Of a stretch of DNA of 64,000 nucleotides, positions 37,088 through 46,567 are shown in pieces. Both the position numbers and the translations under genes were made by a program. Where the stretch lies: positions 1,922,001 to 1,986,000 of the forward strand of contig NC_008577.1 of assembly GCF_000203935.1 (NCBI RefSeq), given 5' to 3'. Under the pieces are notes generated by a model. The model made no database searches. It had not been told where the DNA came from and saw only the letters and a program-made list of their open reading frames with translations. Every line of letters begins with the position of its first letter. Position 1 is the stretch's first letter. This DNA comes from Shewanella sp. ANA-3. Lineage in GTDB: Bacteria; Pseudomonadota; Gammaproteobacteria; Enterobacterales; Shewanellaceae.

Positions 37088-38020
37088 CTAGGCTTTGGCG
37101 CCCTGCAAGATTGCATTGGCGACTTTAGAGCCATTAAGACGATTTAATTGTTTGCTGATCCCAAAACCCGCTAATGCCAGTTTTTCTAAATCGATACCCG
37201 TCTTCAAACCGAGTCCGTGGAGCATATAGACCAAGTCCTCACTCGCCAGATTGCCCGACGCGCCTTTTGCATACGGGCAGCCACCAAGACCCGCCACTGA
37301 GGCGTCAAAGCTGCGCACACCTAAGTCGAGGCAGGCGGTAATATTGGCTAATGCTTGGCCATAGGTGTCGTGAAAGTGCAAGGCGAGCATTTCAACCGGG
37401 ACTCGCTCCATCACGGCCTGCAGCATTTTACGGGCTTTTAACGGCGTGCCTACACCGATAGTGTCGCCGAGCGAAATTTCGTAACAGCCCATTTTGTAAA
37501 GGATTTCAGACACTCTTGCCACTTCGCTCGCCGCGATTTCCCCTTCATAGGGGCAACCTAAAACGCAGGACACATAGCCACGCACTGGGATATTGGCGGC
37601 TTTTGCCATGTCCATCAACGGGATAAAGCGTTCAATCGACTCTTCAATCGAACAGTTGATATTGCGTTGGCTAAAGCTTTGTGACGCCGCACCAAAGATA
37701 GCGACTTCGGAAGCTTTTGCATCCAGCGCCAGTTCTAAGCCTTTGACATTAGGGGTGAGGGCGCTGTAAACCACGCCCGCTTGACGGCGAATTTGGCGCA
37801 ATACGTCACCGCTATCGGCCATTTGTGGCACCCATTTGGGTGACACAAAACTGCCTGCTTCAATTCGCTTCACGCCCGCATCGGCGAGGGATTCAATCAA
37901 GGCGACTTTGGCCTGTGTTGGGACGGCGGCCTCATTCTGCAAGCCATCACGGGGCCCCATCTCGAATAGGCTAACCCTATCCGAGCTGGCGCTTAAGGTC
38001 GAAAGATCCAGCGCAGACAT
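37088..38020 (-). CDS. liuE: Hydroxymethylglutaryl-CoA lyase
   Basis: Cleaves HMG-CoA to acetyl-CoA and acetoacetate, the final step of leucine degradation. The 310-residue TIM barrel begins with the DRE-type loop FEMGPRDGLQNE, and the conserved catalytic cysteine loop is GGCPYAKGASGNLASED near residue 270. It is also called mvaB. The start codon directly abuts the stop of the upstream biotin-carboxylase gene (38021), so the two are translationally linked. It stands between the carboxylase and the CoA-transferase genes, the expected pathway order. Confidence 0.94.
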   Translation of the reverse strand: MSALDLSTLSASSDRVSLFEMGPRDGLQNEAAVPTQAKVALIESLADAGVKRIEAGSFVSPKWVPQMADSGDVLRQIRRQAGVVYSALTPNVKGLELALDAKASEVAIFGAASQSFSQRNINCSIEESIERFIPLMDMAKAANIPVRGYVSCVLGCPYEGEIAASEVARVSEILYKMGCYEISLGDTIGVGTPLKARKMLQAVMERVPVEMLALHFHDTYGQALANITACLDLGVRSFDASVAGLGGCPYAKGASGNLASEDLVYMLHGLGLKTGIDLEKLALAGFGISKQLNRLNGSKVANAILQGAKA

Positions 38021-40045
38021 TTAGGCTTCCTCGCTCTGGGCTTTGGGCTCAACATGGAGCAGCACAGCGCCGTCGCTCACTAACTCGCCCGCCTTAAAGT
38101 AGAACTCGGTAACGATACCGTCGAAGGGCGCTTCGATGGTGTATTCCATCTTCATCGCTTCCATCACCAGTAGCCCTTGTCCCGCATTCACCTCAGCACC
38201 GACTTCCACTAAGTGGGTCACGACGGTGCCGTTCATTGGGGCCTTGAGCTTATCTTCATTGCTCGATTCTGCCTCAACCACTTGGGTTTTTACCGCCCTG
38301 AAGTGATAACTGCCTGAGGGTAAAAACAGCGTAAAATCATCGCCCTGAGCGCTAACAGGCACTTTGCTCTTATGGCCGTTGATTTCGGCTAACAGTAAAT
38401 CCTGCTTAAGCTCACCACTAAGGGACTTGCTCACTTGGCCATCTGCTGTGGGTTGGGATAATTGGTAGTGATCACCAAAGTCTAATAGCACCAATTGTTG
38501 TAACTCGTGGGCATCGTCGAGCAGGGCAATAGAATGCTGGCTAACGCTGTTGAGTCTAAAGCCACTGACTTGGCCCCAAGGCGAGTAAGGATCGGCGCTA
38601 TTAATCGCCTGTGCCTTGGCGGCTTCTTTACGGGCAAGCACTTGATACAGCGCGGCAAAGGCAAGTGCAGTGTCGGTTTCGCTTGAAGCACTGCTAATCA
38701 GCGCATCGCCGTAACGGTTGATAAAGTCGGTGCTAAAGTCTGCCTTGGCAAAGGCGGGATGCTCGGCAATATTGGCTAAAAATTCAATATTGTGTTTAAG
38801 CCCGCTGATTTGATAGGACTCGAGGGCATGCACTAGGCGTTGCAGCGCACGTGGACGCGACTCATCCCACACGATGAGCTTAGCTATCATAGGATCGTAG
38901 AAATTACTGATCACATCGTTTTCACGGATGCCTGAATCGATACGCACGTATTTGCTTTGCTCGGGTTCGCGCAGGAAGTTGAGCTTACCGCTGGCGGGTA
39001 AGAACTCATTTTGCGGATCTTCGGCGTAAATACGTACCTCAAAGGCGTGTCCATGGATACGCACTTCGTCCTGTTTGAGCGGTAACGGCTGGCCACTGGC
39101 AACCATTAACTGCCATTTGACTAAGTCTTGGCCCGTCACCATTTCGGTCACTGGATGCTCTACCTGCAGACGGGTATTCATCTCCATAAAGTAGAAGCTA
39201 TTGTCGGTATCTAACAGGAATTCAACGGTTCCAGCACCAACATAATCGATGGCCTTGGCGGCAGCGACAGCGGCTTCACCCATTTGGGTGCGCAGCTCAT
39301 CGCTTAAACCGGGCGCAGGCGCTTCTTCGACCACTTTTTGGTGGCGGCGCTGAATCGAGCAGTCGCGATCCGATAGGTAAATTGCATTGCCAAAGGTATC
39401 GGCAAACACTTGCACTTCGACATGGCGAGGCTGGCGTAAATAACGCTCCATCAATAACTTATCGTTACCGAAGGAGGAGGCCGCTTCACGGCGCGCCGAG
39501 TTGATGGCGTCCATGATTTCGCCTTCATGCTCAACGATACGCATACCTTTGCCACCGCCACCGTAGGCGGCTTTAATCAGCATGGGGAAGCCGATTTTTA
39601 AGGCTTCGGCCTTGAGGGTTGCGTCGGTTTGATCGTCGCCATGGTAACCTGGCACTAAAGGCACTTGGGCTGCAGTCATAATGGCTTTGGCCGCGCTCTT
39701 GCTGCCCATGGCATCTATGGCATCGCTGCCAGGGCCAACAAATACGATTCCAGCCGCCTCACACTTACGGGCAAAATCGGCGTTTTCCGATAAGAAGCCA
39801 TAACCTGGGTGAATGGCTTGCGCCTGGGCTTTTTTGGCGATTTCGATAATCAAGTCGCCCTTGAGGTAAGAATCCGCTGGAGCGCTGCCACCTAAGTAAA
39901 ACGATTCGTCGGCCATAGCAACATGGCGGGCGTTTTTATCGGCATCGGAATATAAGGCTACGGTGCGAACGCCCATGGCCTGCGCGGTTTTGATAATGCG
40001 GCAGGCAATTTCACCACGGTTAGCAATTAAAAGCTTAGTCAACAT
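38021..40045 (-). CDS. liuD: Methylcrotonyl-CoA carboxylase, biotin-carboxylase/BCCP subunit
   Basis: The biotin-containing subunit (674 residues) of methylcrotonyl-CoA carboxylase. The N-terminal biotin carboxylase has an ATP-grasp loop (YGGGGKGMRIV near residue 165). The C-terminal biotinyl domain has the EAMKMEY site with biotinylated Lys632. The ATG at 40045 overlaps the liuC stop by one base and has AAGGAG before it. It is partnered with liuB. An acetyl-CoA or propionyl-CoA specificity is the alternative, but the operon (liuA, C, E) supports methylcrotonyl-CoA. Confidence 0.93.
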   Translation of the reverse strand: MLTKLLIANRGEIACRIIKTAQAMGVRTVALYSDADKNARHVAMADESFYLGGSAPADSYLKGDLIIEIAKKAQAQAIHPGYGFLSENADFARKCEAAGIVFVGPGSDAIDAMGSKSAAKAIMTAAQVPLVPGYHGDDQTDATLKAEALKIGFPMLIKAAYGGGGKGMRIVEHEGEIMDAINSARREAASSFGNDKLLMERYLRQPRHVEVQVFADTFGNAIYLSDRDCSIQRRHQKVVEEAPAPGLSDELRTQMGEAAVAAAKAIDYVGAGTVEFLLDTDNSFYFMEMNTRLQVEHPVTEMVTGQDLVKWQLMVASGQPLPLKQDEVRIHGHAFEVRIYAEDPQNEFLPASGKLNFLREPEQSKYVRIDSGIRENDVISNFYDPMIAKLIVWDESRPRALQRLVHALESYQISGLKHNIEFLANIAEHPAFAKADFSTDFINRYGDALISSASSETDTALAFAALYQVLARKEAAKAQAINSADPYSPWGQVSGFRLNSVSQHSIALLDDAHELQQLVLLDFGDHYQLSQPTADGQVSKSLSGELKQDLLLAEINGHKSKVPVSAQGDDFTLFLPSGSYHFRAVKTQVVEAESSNEDKLKAPMNGTVVTHLVEVGAEVNAGQGLLVMEAMKMEYTIEAPFDGIVTEFYFKAGELVSDGAVLLHVEPKAQSEEA

Positions 40046-40905
40046 CAAAGAACTCCTTGAGTATCTGTTGGCGTGTGCCAGTTCGGCTGACGTTTTTCAA
40101 AGAAGGCGTTTAAACCTTCTTGGCCTTCATCAGATACCCGAATGCGGGCGATGCGCTCGCTGGTGTAATCAATCGTATCTTGGTCTATCACGCCATCTTC
40201 GAGGCGGGCAAGTAAGGTCTTTACCCATGCCATTCCCTGCGGACTGTTGGCCTGTAGCGCGGTGATAATGGGTTGGGCTGCGGCCGCTAAATCATCGTTA
40301 ATCTCATGGATAACATTGAGTTTGAGCGCCGTTTGCGCATCAAAACGCTCCGCGGTCAGCATATAGCGGCGTGAGGCGCGATTGCCCATGGCGCGCGCAA
40401 CGTAGGGGCTAATCACCGCAGGGATCAGCCCTAGTTTGACTTCGCTTAAGCAGAAACTGGCACGCTCGGTGGCGATGGCAATATCACTGGCGCAGATTAA
40501 CCCAAGCGCGCCGCCAAAGGCCGCACCTTGGACTAAGGCGATAGTGGGTTTTGGAAAGGTATCTAAATCCTGCATCAGCTTAGCCAGCGCCTTGGCGTCA
40601 TTCAGATTTTGCTCAAAATCCATCTTGGCTTGTTTGCGCATCCAGTTTAAGTCGGCGCCAGCGCTGAAGTTTTTGCCATTGGCTTTTAATACCAACAGTT
40701 TGCAGTCTTTGTGCTCGGCAAAATAACCGAGGACGGCGATCATTTCGCTGATCATCACCTCATCGAAGGCGTTGTGCACTTCTGCGCGGTTAAGGATTAA
40801 CTCGCCCACGCCGTTATTCAGCGCATAGCTGACGTGCTGCAAATTAGCTAAGGATTGAGTGCTAGTGTTCTGGTGTTGTGTGTCAGTCATTATTATTCCC
40901 GTCAT
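40045..40905 (-). CDS. liuC: Methylglutaconyl-CoA hydratase (enoyl-CoA hydratase family)
   Basis: A 286-residue crotonase-fold enzyme that hydrates 3-methylglutaconyl-CoA to HMG-CoA. The oxyanion-hole segment GKNFSAGADLNWM and the second loop QGAAFGGALGLICASD are visible. I chose the ATG at 40905 because GAGGGA sits 6 bases before it. An in-frame ATG 11 codons upstream (40938) lacks such a site. It lies between liuB and liuD, as in other liu operons. Confidence 0.92.
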   Translation of the reverse strand: MTGIIMTDTQHQNTSTQSLANLQHVSYALNNGVGELILNRAEVHNAFDEVMISEMIAVLGYFAEHKDCKLLVLKANGKNFSAGADLNWMRKQAKMDFEQNLNDAKALAKLMQDLDTFPKPTIALVQGAAFGGALGLICASDIAIATERASFCLSEVKLGLIPAVISPYVARAMGNRASRRYMLTAERFDAQTALKLNVIHEINDDLAAAAQPIITALQANSPQGMAWVKTLLARLEDGVIDQDTIDYTSERIARIRVSDEGQEGLNAFFEKRQPNWHTPTDTQGVL

Positions 40906-40949
40906 AGTGATTCCCTCTATGAGTGATACGTAAGGCATCGCAAGATGCG

Positions 40950-42557
40950 TTACATACGGAAGACGCCGAAGCGGGTGTCTTCGATAGGGGCATTTAATGC
41001 GGCTGACAGGGCAAGGCCCACCACATCACGGGTTTGCGCCGGGTCGATAATGCCGTCATCCCACAGGCGGGCGCTGGCATGGTAGGGATGACCCTCTTTA
41101 TCGTACTGGGCAATAATCGGCGCCTTGAAGGCCTTTTCATCCTCAGCAGACCATTCTTCGCCTTTACGGGCTAAGCCGTCGCGGCGCACTGTGGCTAATA
41201 CGCCTGCGGCTTGCTCGCCACCCATCACAGAGATGCGCGCATTGGGCCACATCCACATCATGGTTGGTTCGAAGGCGCGGCCACACATACCGTAGTTACC
41301 CGCGCCGTAGCTGCCACCGATAATCACAGTGAATTTAGGCACATTGGCGCAGGAGACTGCGGTCACCATCTTGGCGCCGTGCTTAGCGATACCTTCGTGT
41401 TCGTACTTTTTACCCACCATAAAGCCGGTGATGTTTTGCAGGAACAGCAGCGGTATCTTGCGCTGGCAGCACAGTTCGATAAAGTGCGCGCCTTTTTGCG
41501 CTGATTCGGAGAATAAAATGCCATTGTTGGCCACAATCCCTACGGGATAACCGTGAATACGGGCAAAACCACAGACTAAAGTAGCGCCATAGTTGGCCTT
41601 AAACTCATCGAAATCGGAGTCGTCGACGATGCGGGCGATCACTTCTTTCACATCGAAGGGCTTTTTCAAGTCGGTGCCGACAATGCCATAGAGTTCGCTG
41701 ATATCAAACTTAGGTGGCTTAACTGGGCTCAGCAGACTATTGATTTGTTTTTGATGATTCAGACGCAGCACAGCGCGGCGGGCAAGCTCTAAGGCATGCT
41801 CATCGTTTTGGGCTAAGTGGTCCGCTACACCCGAAATTTTAGTGTGTACGTCGGCGCCGCCGAGTTCTTCGGCGCTGACTTCCTCACCGGTCGCGGCTTT
41901 AACTAACGGCGGCCCAGCTAAAAAGATAGTGCCTTGTTCTTTAACTATAATAGATTCATCGGCCATGGCAGGCACATAGGCGCCGCCCGCGGTACACAGA
42001 CCCATCACCACCGCAATTTGCGGAATGCCCTTGGCGGACATTTGTGCTTGGTTGTAGAAAATCCGGCCGAAATGGTCGCGATCCGGGAAGACTTCATCCT
42101 GACGGGGCAAGTTAGCGCCGCCAGAGTCGACTAAATAGATGCAGGGCAGATGACAGCGGCTGGCAATCTCTTGTGCCCTTAAGTGTTTTTTGACCGTGAT
42201 AGGGTAGTAAGTGCCGCCTTTGACCGTGGCATCGTTGGCGATAATCATGCACTCTACGCCGCTCACTCGGCCGATACCGGCGATAATTCCTGCGGCGGGT
42301 ACTTCTTCATCGTAAACGTCGAAGGCGGCGAACTGGGACAGTTCTAAAAAGGGCGAACCAGCGTCGAGGAGTTTCTCAACCCGTTGACGGGGAAGGAGTT
42401 TGCCGCGGGCCAAATGGCGCTCTAGGGCAACGGGGCCGCCGCCAAGTTCAATTTTGGCGAGTTTGGTTTTAAGATCGGCCACTAGGGCGGCCATATCATC
42501 GGATTTGGCTTTAAATTCATCGCTACGGGCGTTGATACGACTGCTTAATTGCGTCAC
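40950..42557 (-). CDS. liuB: Methylcrotonyl-CoA carboxylase, carboxyltransferase subunit
   Basis: The 535-residue carboxyltransferase subunit that moves CO2 from biotin on LiuD to methylcrotonyl-CoA. The crotonase-like double domain has the acyl-CoA segment [19 protein letters not shown] and the biotin segment [15 protein letters not shown]. The length matches MccB rather than the propionyl-CoA PccB family. It is the second enzyme of the cluster, after liuA. Confidence 0.93.
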   Translation of the reverse strand: MTQLSSRINARSDEFKAKSDDMAALVADLKTKLAKIELGGGPVALERHLARGKLLPRQRVEKLLDAGSPFLELSQFAAFDVYDEEVPAAGIIAGIGRVSGVECMIIANDATVKGGTYYPITVKKHLRAQEIASRCHLPCIYLVDSGGANLPRQDEVFPDRDHFGRIFYNQAQMSAKGIPQIAVVMGLCTAGGAYVPAMADESIIVKEQGTIFLAGPPLVKAATGEEVSAEELGGADVHTKISGVADHLAQNDEHALELARRAVLRLNHQKQINSLLSPVKPPKFDISELYGIVGTDLKKPFDVKEVIARIVDDSDFDEFKANYGATLVCGFARIHGYPVGIVANNGILFSESAQKGAHFIELCCQRKIPLLFLQNITGFMVGKKYEHEGIAKHGAKMVTAVSCANVPKFTVIIGGSYGAGNYGMCGRAFEPTMMWMWPNARISVMGGEQAAGVLATVRRDGLARKGEEWSAEDEKAFKAPIIAQYDKEGHPYHASARLWDDGIIDPAQTRDVVGLALSAALNAPIEDTRFGVFRM

Positions 42558-42657
42558 TTTGATTGTCCTTATAAAGCGGTAACTCAGTATCAGTTGGCTC
42601 GGTGGGCGAGGAGCATGAAAGGCTAAAGCTCGTCATGCGCCGTTCGCCCTAGGCTGC

Positions 42658-43827
42658 TTATTTCGATTCGTTAAAGAGCTCGCGGCCAATCAGCATACGG
42701 CGAATTTCTGAGGTGCCAGCGCCAATCTCATAGAGTTTGGCATCGCGCAGTAAGCGGCCAGTCGCATACTCATTGACGTAACCGTTACCGCCGAGTAATT
42801 GAATGGCATCCAGAGCCATTTTGGTCGCCAGCTCCGCGCTGTAAAGGATGGCGCCTGCGGCGTCTTTACGGGTGGTTTCACCGCGATCGCAGGATTTCGC
42901 TACGCTATACACATAGGCTTTAGCGGCGTTCATACCTGTGTACATATCGGCTAATTTGCCTTGGACTAATTGGAATTCACCGATGGATTTACCAAATTGC
43001 TCACGCTCGTGGATATAAGGCACGACGATGTCCATACAGGCGTTCATGATCCCAAGCGGGCCGCCTGAGAGCACGACGCGCTCGTAATCTAAGCCACTCA
43101 TCAGCACTTTAACGCCATTGTTGAGGCCGCCGAGAATGTTTTCCTCTGGTACTTCGACATCTTCAAACACCAGTTCACAGGTGTTTGAACCGCGCATCCC
43201 CAGTTTGTCGAGTTTTTGCGCTTGGCTGAAACCTTTAAAACCACGCTCAACGATAAAGGCGGTGATACCGTGTGCGCCTTTGGTTAAGTCGGTTTTGGCA
43301 TAAATCACATAGGTATTGGCATCGGGACCGTTGGTGATCCACATCTTGTTGCCATTAAGGATGTAACGGTCGCCTTCTTTACGGGCATGCAGCTTCATCG
43401 AAACCACATCTGAGCCTGCATTGGGCTCACTCATCGCCAGTGCGCCGATATGTTCACCGCTGACCAGCTTTGGTAAATACTTGGCTTTTTGCTCTGCATT
43501 ACCGTTGCGGTTAATTTGGTTTACGCACAGGTTAGAGTGGGCGCCGTAACTTAATCCGATTGAGGCCGAGGCGCGGGAGATCTCTTCCATGGCGACCACG
43601 TGGGCAAGATAGCCCATATTTGCACCGCCGTATTCCTCAGGCACAGTAACACCTAAGAGTCCCATTCCACCGAGTACGGGCCAAATTTCGTTAGGAAAGG
43701 CGTTGTCGTGGTCGACTTTAGCGGCAATAGGGGCGATTTCGTGTTTAGCGAAATCTTGCACCGCATCGCGCAGCATATCGACTTCTTCGCCTAGGCCAAA
43801 ATTGAGACTGGTGTAGAGTGAGTTCAT
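42658..43827 (-). CDS. liuA: Isovaleryl-CoA dehydrogenase
   Basis: A 389-residue acyl-CoA dehydrogenase that oxidises isovaleryl-CoA to 3-methylcrotonyl-CoA with FAD. The catalytic base is Glu249 in [14 protein letters not shown]. Isovaleryl-CoA dehydrogenases have their base in this helix G position, unlike most acyl-CoA dehydrogenases. The C-terminal [12 protein letters not shown] and [16 protein letters not shown] are typical. It is the first enzyme gene, 153 bp after liuR. Also called ivd. Confidence 0.94.
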   Translation of the reverse strand: MNSLYTSLNFGLGEEVDMLRDAVQDFAKHEIAPIAAKVDHDNAFPNEIWPVLGGMGLLGVTVPEEYGGANMGYLAHVVAMEEISRASASIGLSYGAHSNLCVNQINRNGNAEQKAKYLPKLVSGEHIGALAMSEPNAGSDVVSMKLHARKEGDRYILNGNKMWITNGPDANTYVIYAKTDLTKGAHGITAFIVERGFKGFSQAQKLDKLGMRGSNTCELVFEDVEVPEENILGGLNNGVKVLMSGLDYERVVLSGGPLGIMNACMDIVVPYIHEREQFGKSIGEFQLVQGKLADMYTGMNAAKAYVYSVAKSCDRGETTRKDAAGAILYSAELATKMALDAIQLLGGNGYVNEYATGRLLRDAKLYEIGAGTSEIRRMLIGRELFNESK

Positions 43828-43980
43828 TGCTTGTGTCCTATCTTAGGTTCTAATTTATATTTTTATGATTATTAGGTGCTTGAGTCTTTAAAACCGTCTT
43901 ACAGTGCGTGATATATCCCTGTCACGCGGTCGTACCAACTGAGGTGTTGATTAATGCTATGCTCGCAAGCCTCGAAGGAA

Positions 43981-44385
43981 TTAGGCCTTGGCCTTGCTTT
44001 CTTCTAAAGCGAGGCGGCATTGCTGCTCGGCCGAATTCAGCTCCATCAGTACCACTTTAATGTCATCCATTTGCTGCTGCAGTGCGGATTTTTTCTCTTC
44101 CACTAGGGCAAGCATGGTATTGAGCTGGGTGGTGCTGCTCTTGTCGGCATCGTAAAGTTCGAACAGGCGACGGGTTTCCGCGAGAGAGAACCCAAGGCGC
44201 TTGCCGCGCAGGATAAGTTTGAGTCGAACCCTGTCTTTGAGACTGTAAATACGGGTTTGACCGCGACGTTTTGGCTTAAGTAAGCCTTGGTCTTCGTAAA
44301 AACGAATGCTTCGGGTCGTGATATCAAACTCTTTAGAGAGATCACTGATCGAATAAGTCGTTTGTGGCGTGTTAGTTGCGCTCAT
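43981..44385 (-). CDS. liuR: MerR-family regulator LiuR
   Basis: A 134-residue MerR-type regulator with an N-terminal winged helix (YSISDLSKEFDITTRSIRFYEDQGLL), followed by a dimerisation coiled coil (about 75-120, containing LNTMLALVEEKKSALQQQMDDI). No cysteine cluster for metals, so a small-molecule or acyl-CoA type effector is expected. In the known regulon LiuR represses branched-chain amino-acid degradation. It is the promoter-proximal gene of the cluster. An inverted repeat upstream is its likely operator. Confidence 0.92.
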   Translation of the reverse strand: MSATNTPQTTYSISDLSKEFDITTRSIRFYEDQGLLKPKRRGQTRIYSLKDRVRLKLILRGKRLGFSLAETRRLFELYDADKSSTTQLNTMLALVEEKKSALQQQMDDIKVVLMELNSAEQQCRLALEESKAKA

Positions 44386-44427
44386 TCAGGCACCTTAGTT
44401 AATCATTTTTTAGCAAGATATATGAAG

Positions 44428-44443
44428 TTTACGTAAAGGTAAA
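44428..44443 (-). promoter_or_regulatory. Candidate LiuR operator / MerR-type promoter element
   Basis: TTTACGTAAAGGTAAA on the plus strand reads TTTACCTTTACGTAAA on the minus strand, an inverted-repeat-like element about 45 bp upstream of the liuR start. It resembles LiuR motifs as I remember them from comparative genomics. Inferred autoregulation. Confidence 0.5.
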
Positions 44444-44658
44444 GATTGCTTCGTGGTTAGTCTGAATTTTTTGTCAATTCTTGTTGCCACTCGCTCGAAT
44501 GACCTCAAATCAACCTATTGATATTAATGAGCTAAACACTGAGTAGGAAAGGCACTTTTGATGCGGGGAAGTGCCGCGTTGCCCTCGTCTTGAAATTGGG
44601 CAACGCAGCGCAGTGGATTGAGCAAGCAACTTGTATCAAAAGCCGCGATTATCGGCGT

Positions 44659-46341
44659 TTACTCCATGGTGTTGAGCAAGCCATCATCGGCTAACACACC
44701 CTCATAGGTTGGGCGGTTTAACGCCTCGATAAGGACCGGATCGCGTTTATATACGTCATTGTAAAACTTGATTTTCCCGTCCTTTAAGGTGACGGTCCAA
44801 TACATGATCAAAATGTCTAAGGGTTCATCTAAGAACAGGTTTTCCGTTTTTCCCTCACTTAATTTGCTACTGAGCGTGCTACTTGACCAATTGGCATTGG
44901 CACTCAGCAATTTATCCGCCAGCACGAGCGGATCTTTGACTCGAATACAGCCATGACTGAAGGCTCTATCCGTTTGTTCAAACAGACTTTTTGCTGGCGT
45001 ATCATGTAGATAAATCGAGTATTGGTTAGGGAAGATAAACTTCACTAATCCCAGTGAGTTATCTTCACCCGGGTCTTGCACAAACCAGTAGGGGAAGTTT
45101 TTGCGCGTCATGCTATGCCAGTCGATGCCGCTTGCATCCACGGGTGTGCCCGAGCCTTCGACCACTTTAAAGTGTTTCTTCTGTAAATAATCGGGCTCTT
45201 TACGCAAGTGATTGATGATTTCAGTCGAGATGCTGCGGGGCACAGTCCAAGTAGGGTTAACGACCACGTATTTTAACTTGGATTTAAACAGTGGTGTTTT
45301 AGCGTTAATTTTGCCGATGATAATGTCGGTTCGCCAGCTTAAGCTGTTGTCTTTAAAGAGTAACAGCTCGTAACCTGCCAAGTTGACGATAAGATAATTG
45401 GTGGGCAAGTTTGCCGATAACCAGCGCGCTCGCTCGAGGTTAATACGGATCTGATCGACCAGTTGCGAGTAGGGCACATTCAGCGCCGCCATAGTGCCCG
45501 CACCAATCACGCCATCGGCTTTGAGACTATGGTCGGTTTGGAATTGACGCACCGCAGCTTCAAGCGTGCTGTCGTACGTTAAGGGCTGGTTCACGGCGGC
45601 GCTATTGTCCGCTGGCGCGCTTGCCGCTAAGTAACCTAACTCTGTTAGCCGTGTAGCAATGCCTTGTACCGAAGGGGAAGTGCTGCCGGGCTTGATGACT
45701 TCCGTATAGGGAATGGGGCTAAAGGGATAGCGTGCCGCTAAGTCTTTGTACTGGGCAAGATACTGTTTTAGCTGGTGATAGGGCTCAATCTTAGGCGCTA
45801 AGCCTGCAATAGCATCAGCCACAGTGTGTGCTTTTATGTGTTCTTCGAGCTGCTTTAACGTGGTATCGAAATCCAGATGGGTTTCATCATAATTCCAAGT
45901 TTTGCCGAGCATACTGGGGTTCACTTTGCCGTTTAGCAAGTGAATGGCGTAGGTGATGATCCCATCGCTTAGTAGCACTTCAAATACACTGCTGCGGTAT
46001 TCATCCTGCCAATTCGAGGCACTGAGCTGTTGGTAAAGTTCGACTAGCTTGGAGTAGTGATAATCTTCCTTCGACAACCCTTCATCATCGGCACTTTTAA
46101 TCACATCTAGCATAGTGCCCGCGTAGTCTCTGTCTTGCCAGAGCGGCTGATATTGACGCACTTGGTAGACCCGCGACAGCAACTTGGCACTAATGACCTG
46201 AGTATTGTCGACCTTGGCTCGTTCACCAATAGATAAGGGTTCGAGTAAAGTTTCTAGCTGCTGGGTTGAAGCAATGCCGCTCGCGCTAACGAGACTGAGG
46301 AGCAGGAGTAAGGTAGGTTTGAATTGTTTGAAGCGCATCAT
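44659..46341 (-). CDS. ldtD: L,D-transpeptidase (YcbB/LdtD-like)
   Basis: A 560-residue periplasmic L,D-transpeptidase that makes 3-3 cross-links in peptidoglycan. After an N-terminal signal (about residues 10-26) come a long scaffold domain, a peptidoglycan-binding domain (about 220-300, AVRQFQTDHSLKADGVIG) and a YkuD catalytic domain with the SHGCIRV motif (Cys465). The arrangement and length fit YcbB/LdtD. It is divergent from prpE and monocistronic. LdtD activity in E. coli is associated with beta-lactam tolerance. Confidence 0.9.
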   Translation of the reverse strand: MMRFKQFKPTLLLLLSLVSASGIASTQQLETLLEPLSIGERAKVDNTQVISAKLLSRVYQVRQYQPLWQDRDYAGTMLDVIKSADDEGLSKEDYHYSKLVELYQQLSASNWQDEYRSSVFEVLLSDGIITYAIHLLNGKVNPSMLGKTWNYDETHLDFDTTLKQLEEHIKAHTVADAIAGLAPKIEPYHQLKQYLAQYKDLAARYPFSPIPYTEVIKPGSTSPSVQGIATRLTELGYLAASAPADNSAAVNQPLTYDSTLEAAVRQFQTDHSLKADGVIGAGTMAALNVPYSQLVDQIRINLERARWLSANLPTNYLIVNLAGYELLLFKDNSLSWRTDIIIGKINAKTPLFKSKLKYVVVNPTWTVPRSISTEIINHLRKEPDYLQKKHFKVVEGSGTPVDASGIDWHSMTRKNFPYWFVQDPGEDNSLGLVKFIFPNQYSIYLHDTPAKSLFEQTDRAFSHGCIRVKDPLVLADKLLSANANWSSSTLSSKLSEGKTENLFLDEPLDILIMYWTVTLKDGKIKFYNDVYKRDPVLIEALNRPTYEGVLADDGLLNTME

Positions 46342-46567
46342 AATGAGTATTTCTTTCCATGAAAAAATCCATTAAAGACATAAGACTATGTTGAATCATT
46401 TCGCACAGCAAGTGTGCTGTACAATTATCCAACATGTTTAACAATTTTAGCGGCTATATCCCTTAGTCTAATGGGGGAATAGTGCGGGGCAGGTCATAAT
46501 CAATTTGGGAAGGAAGGGGAGAGTTTCATCTGTGGTGACACGGGTGAGTGTCATGATGGGAGGCCTT

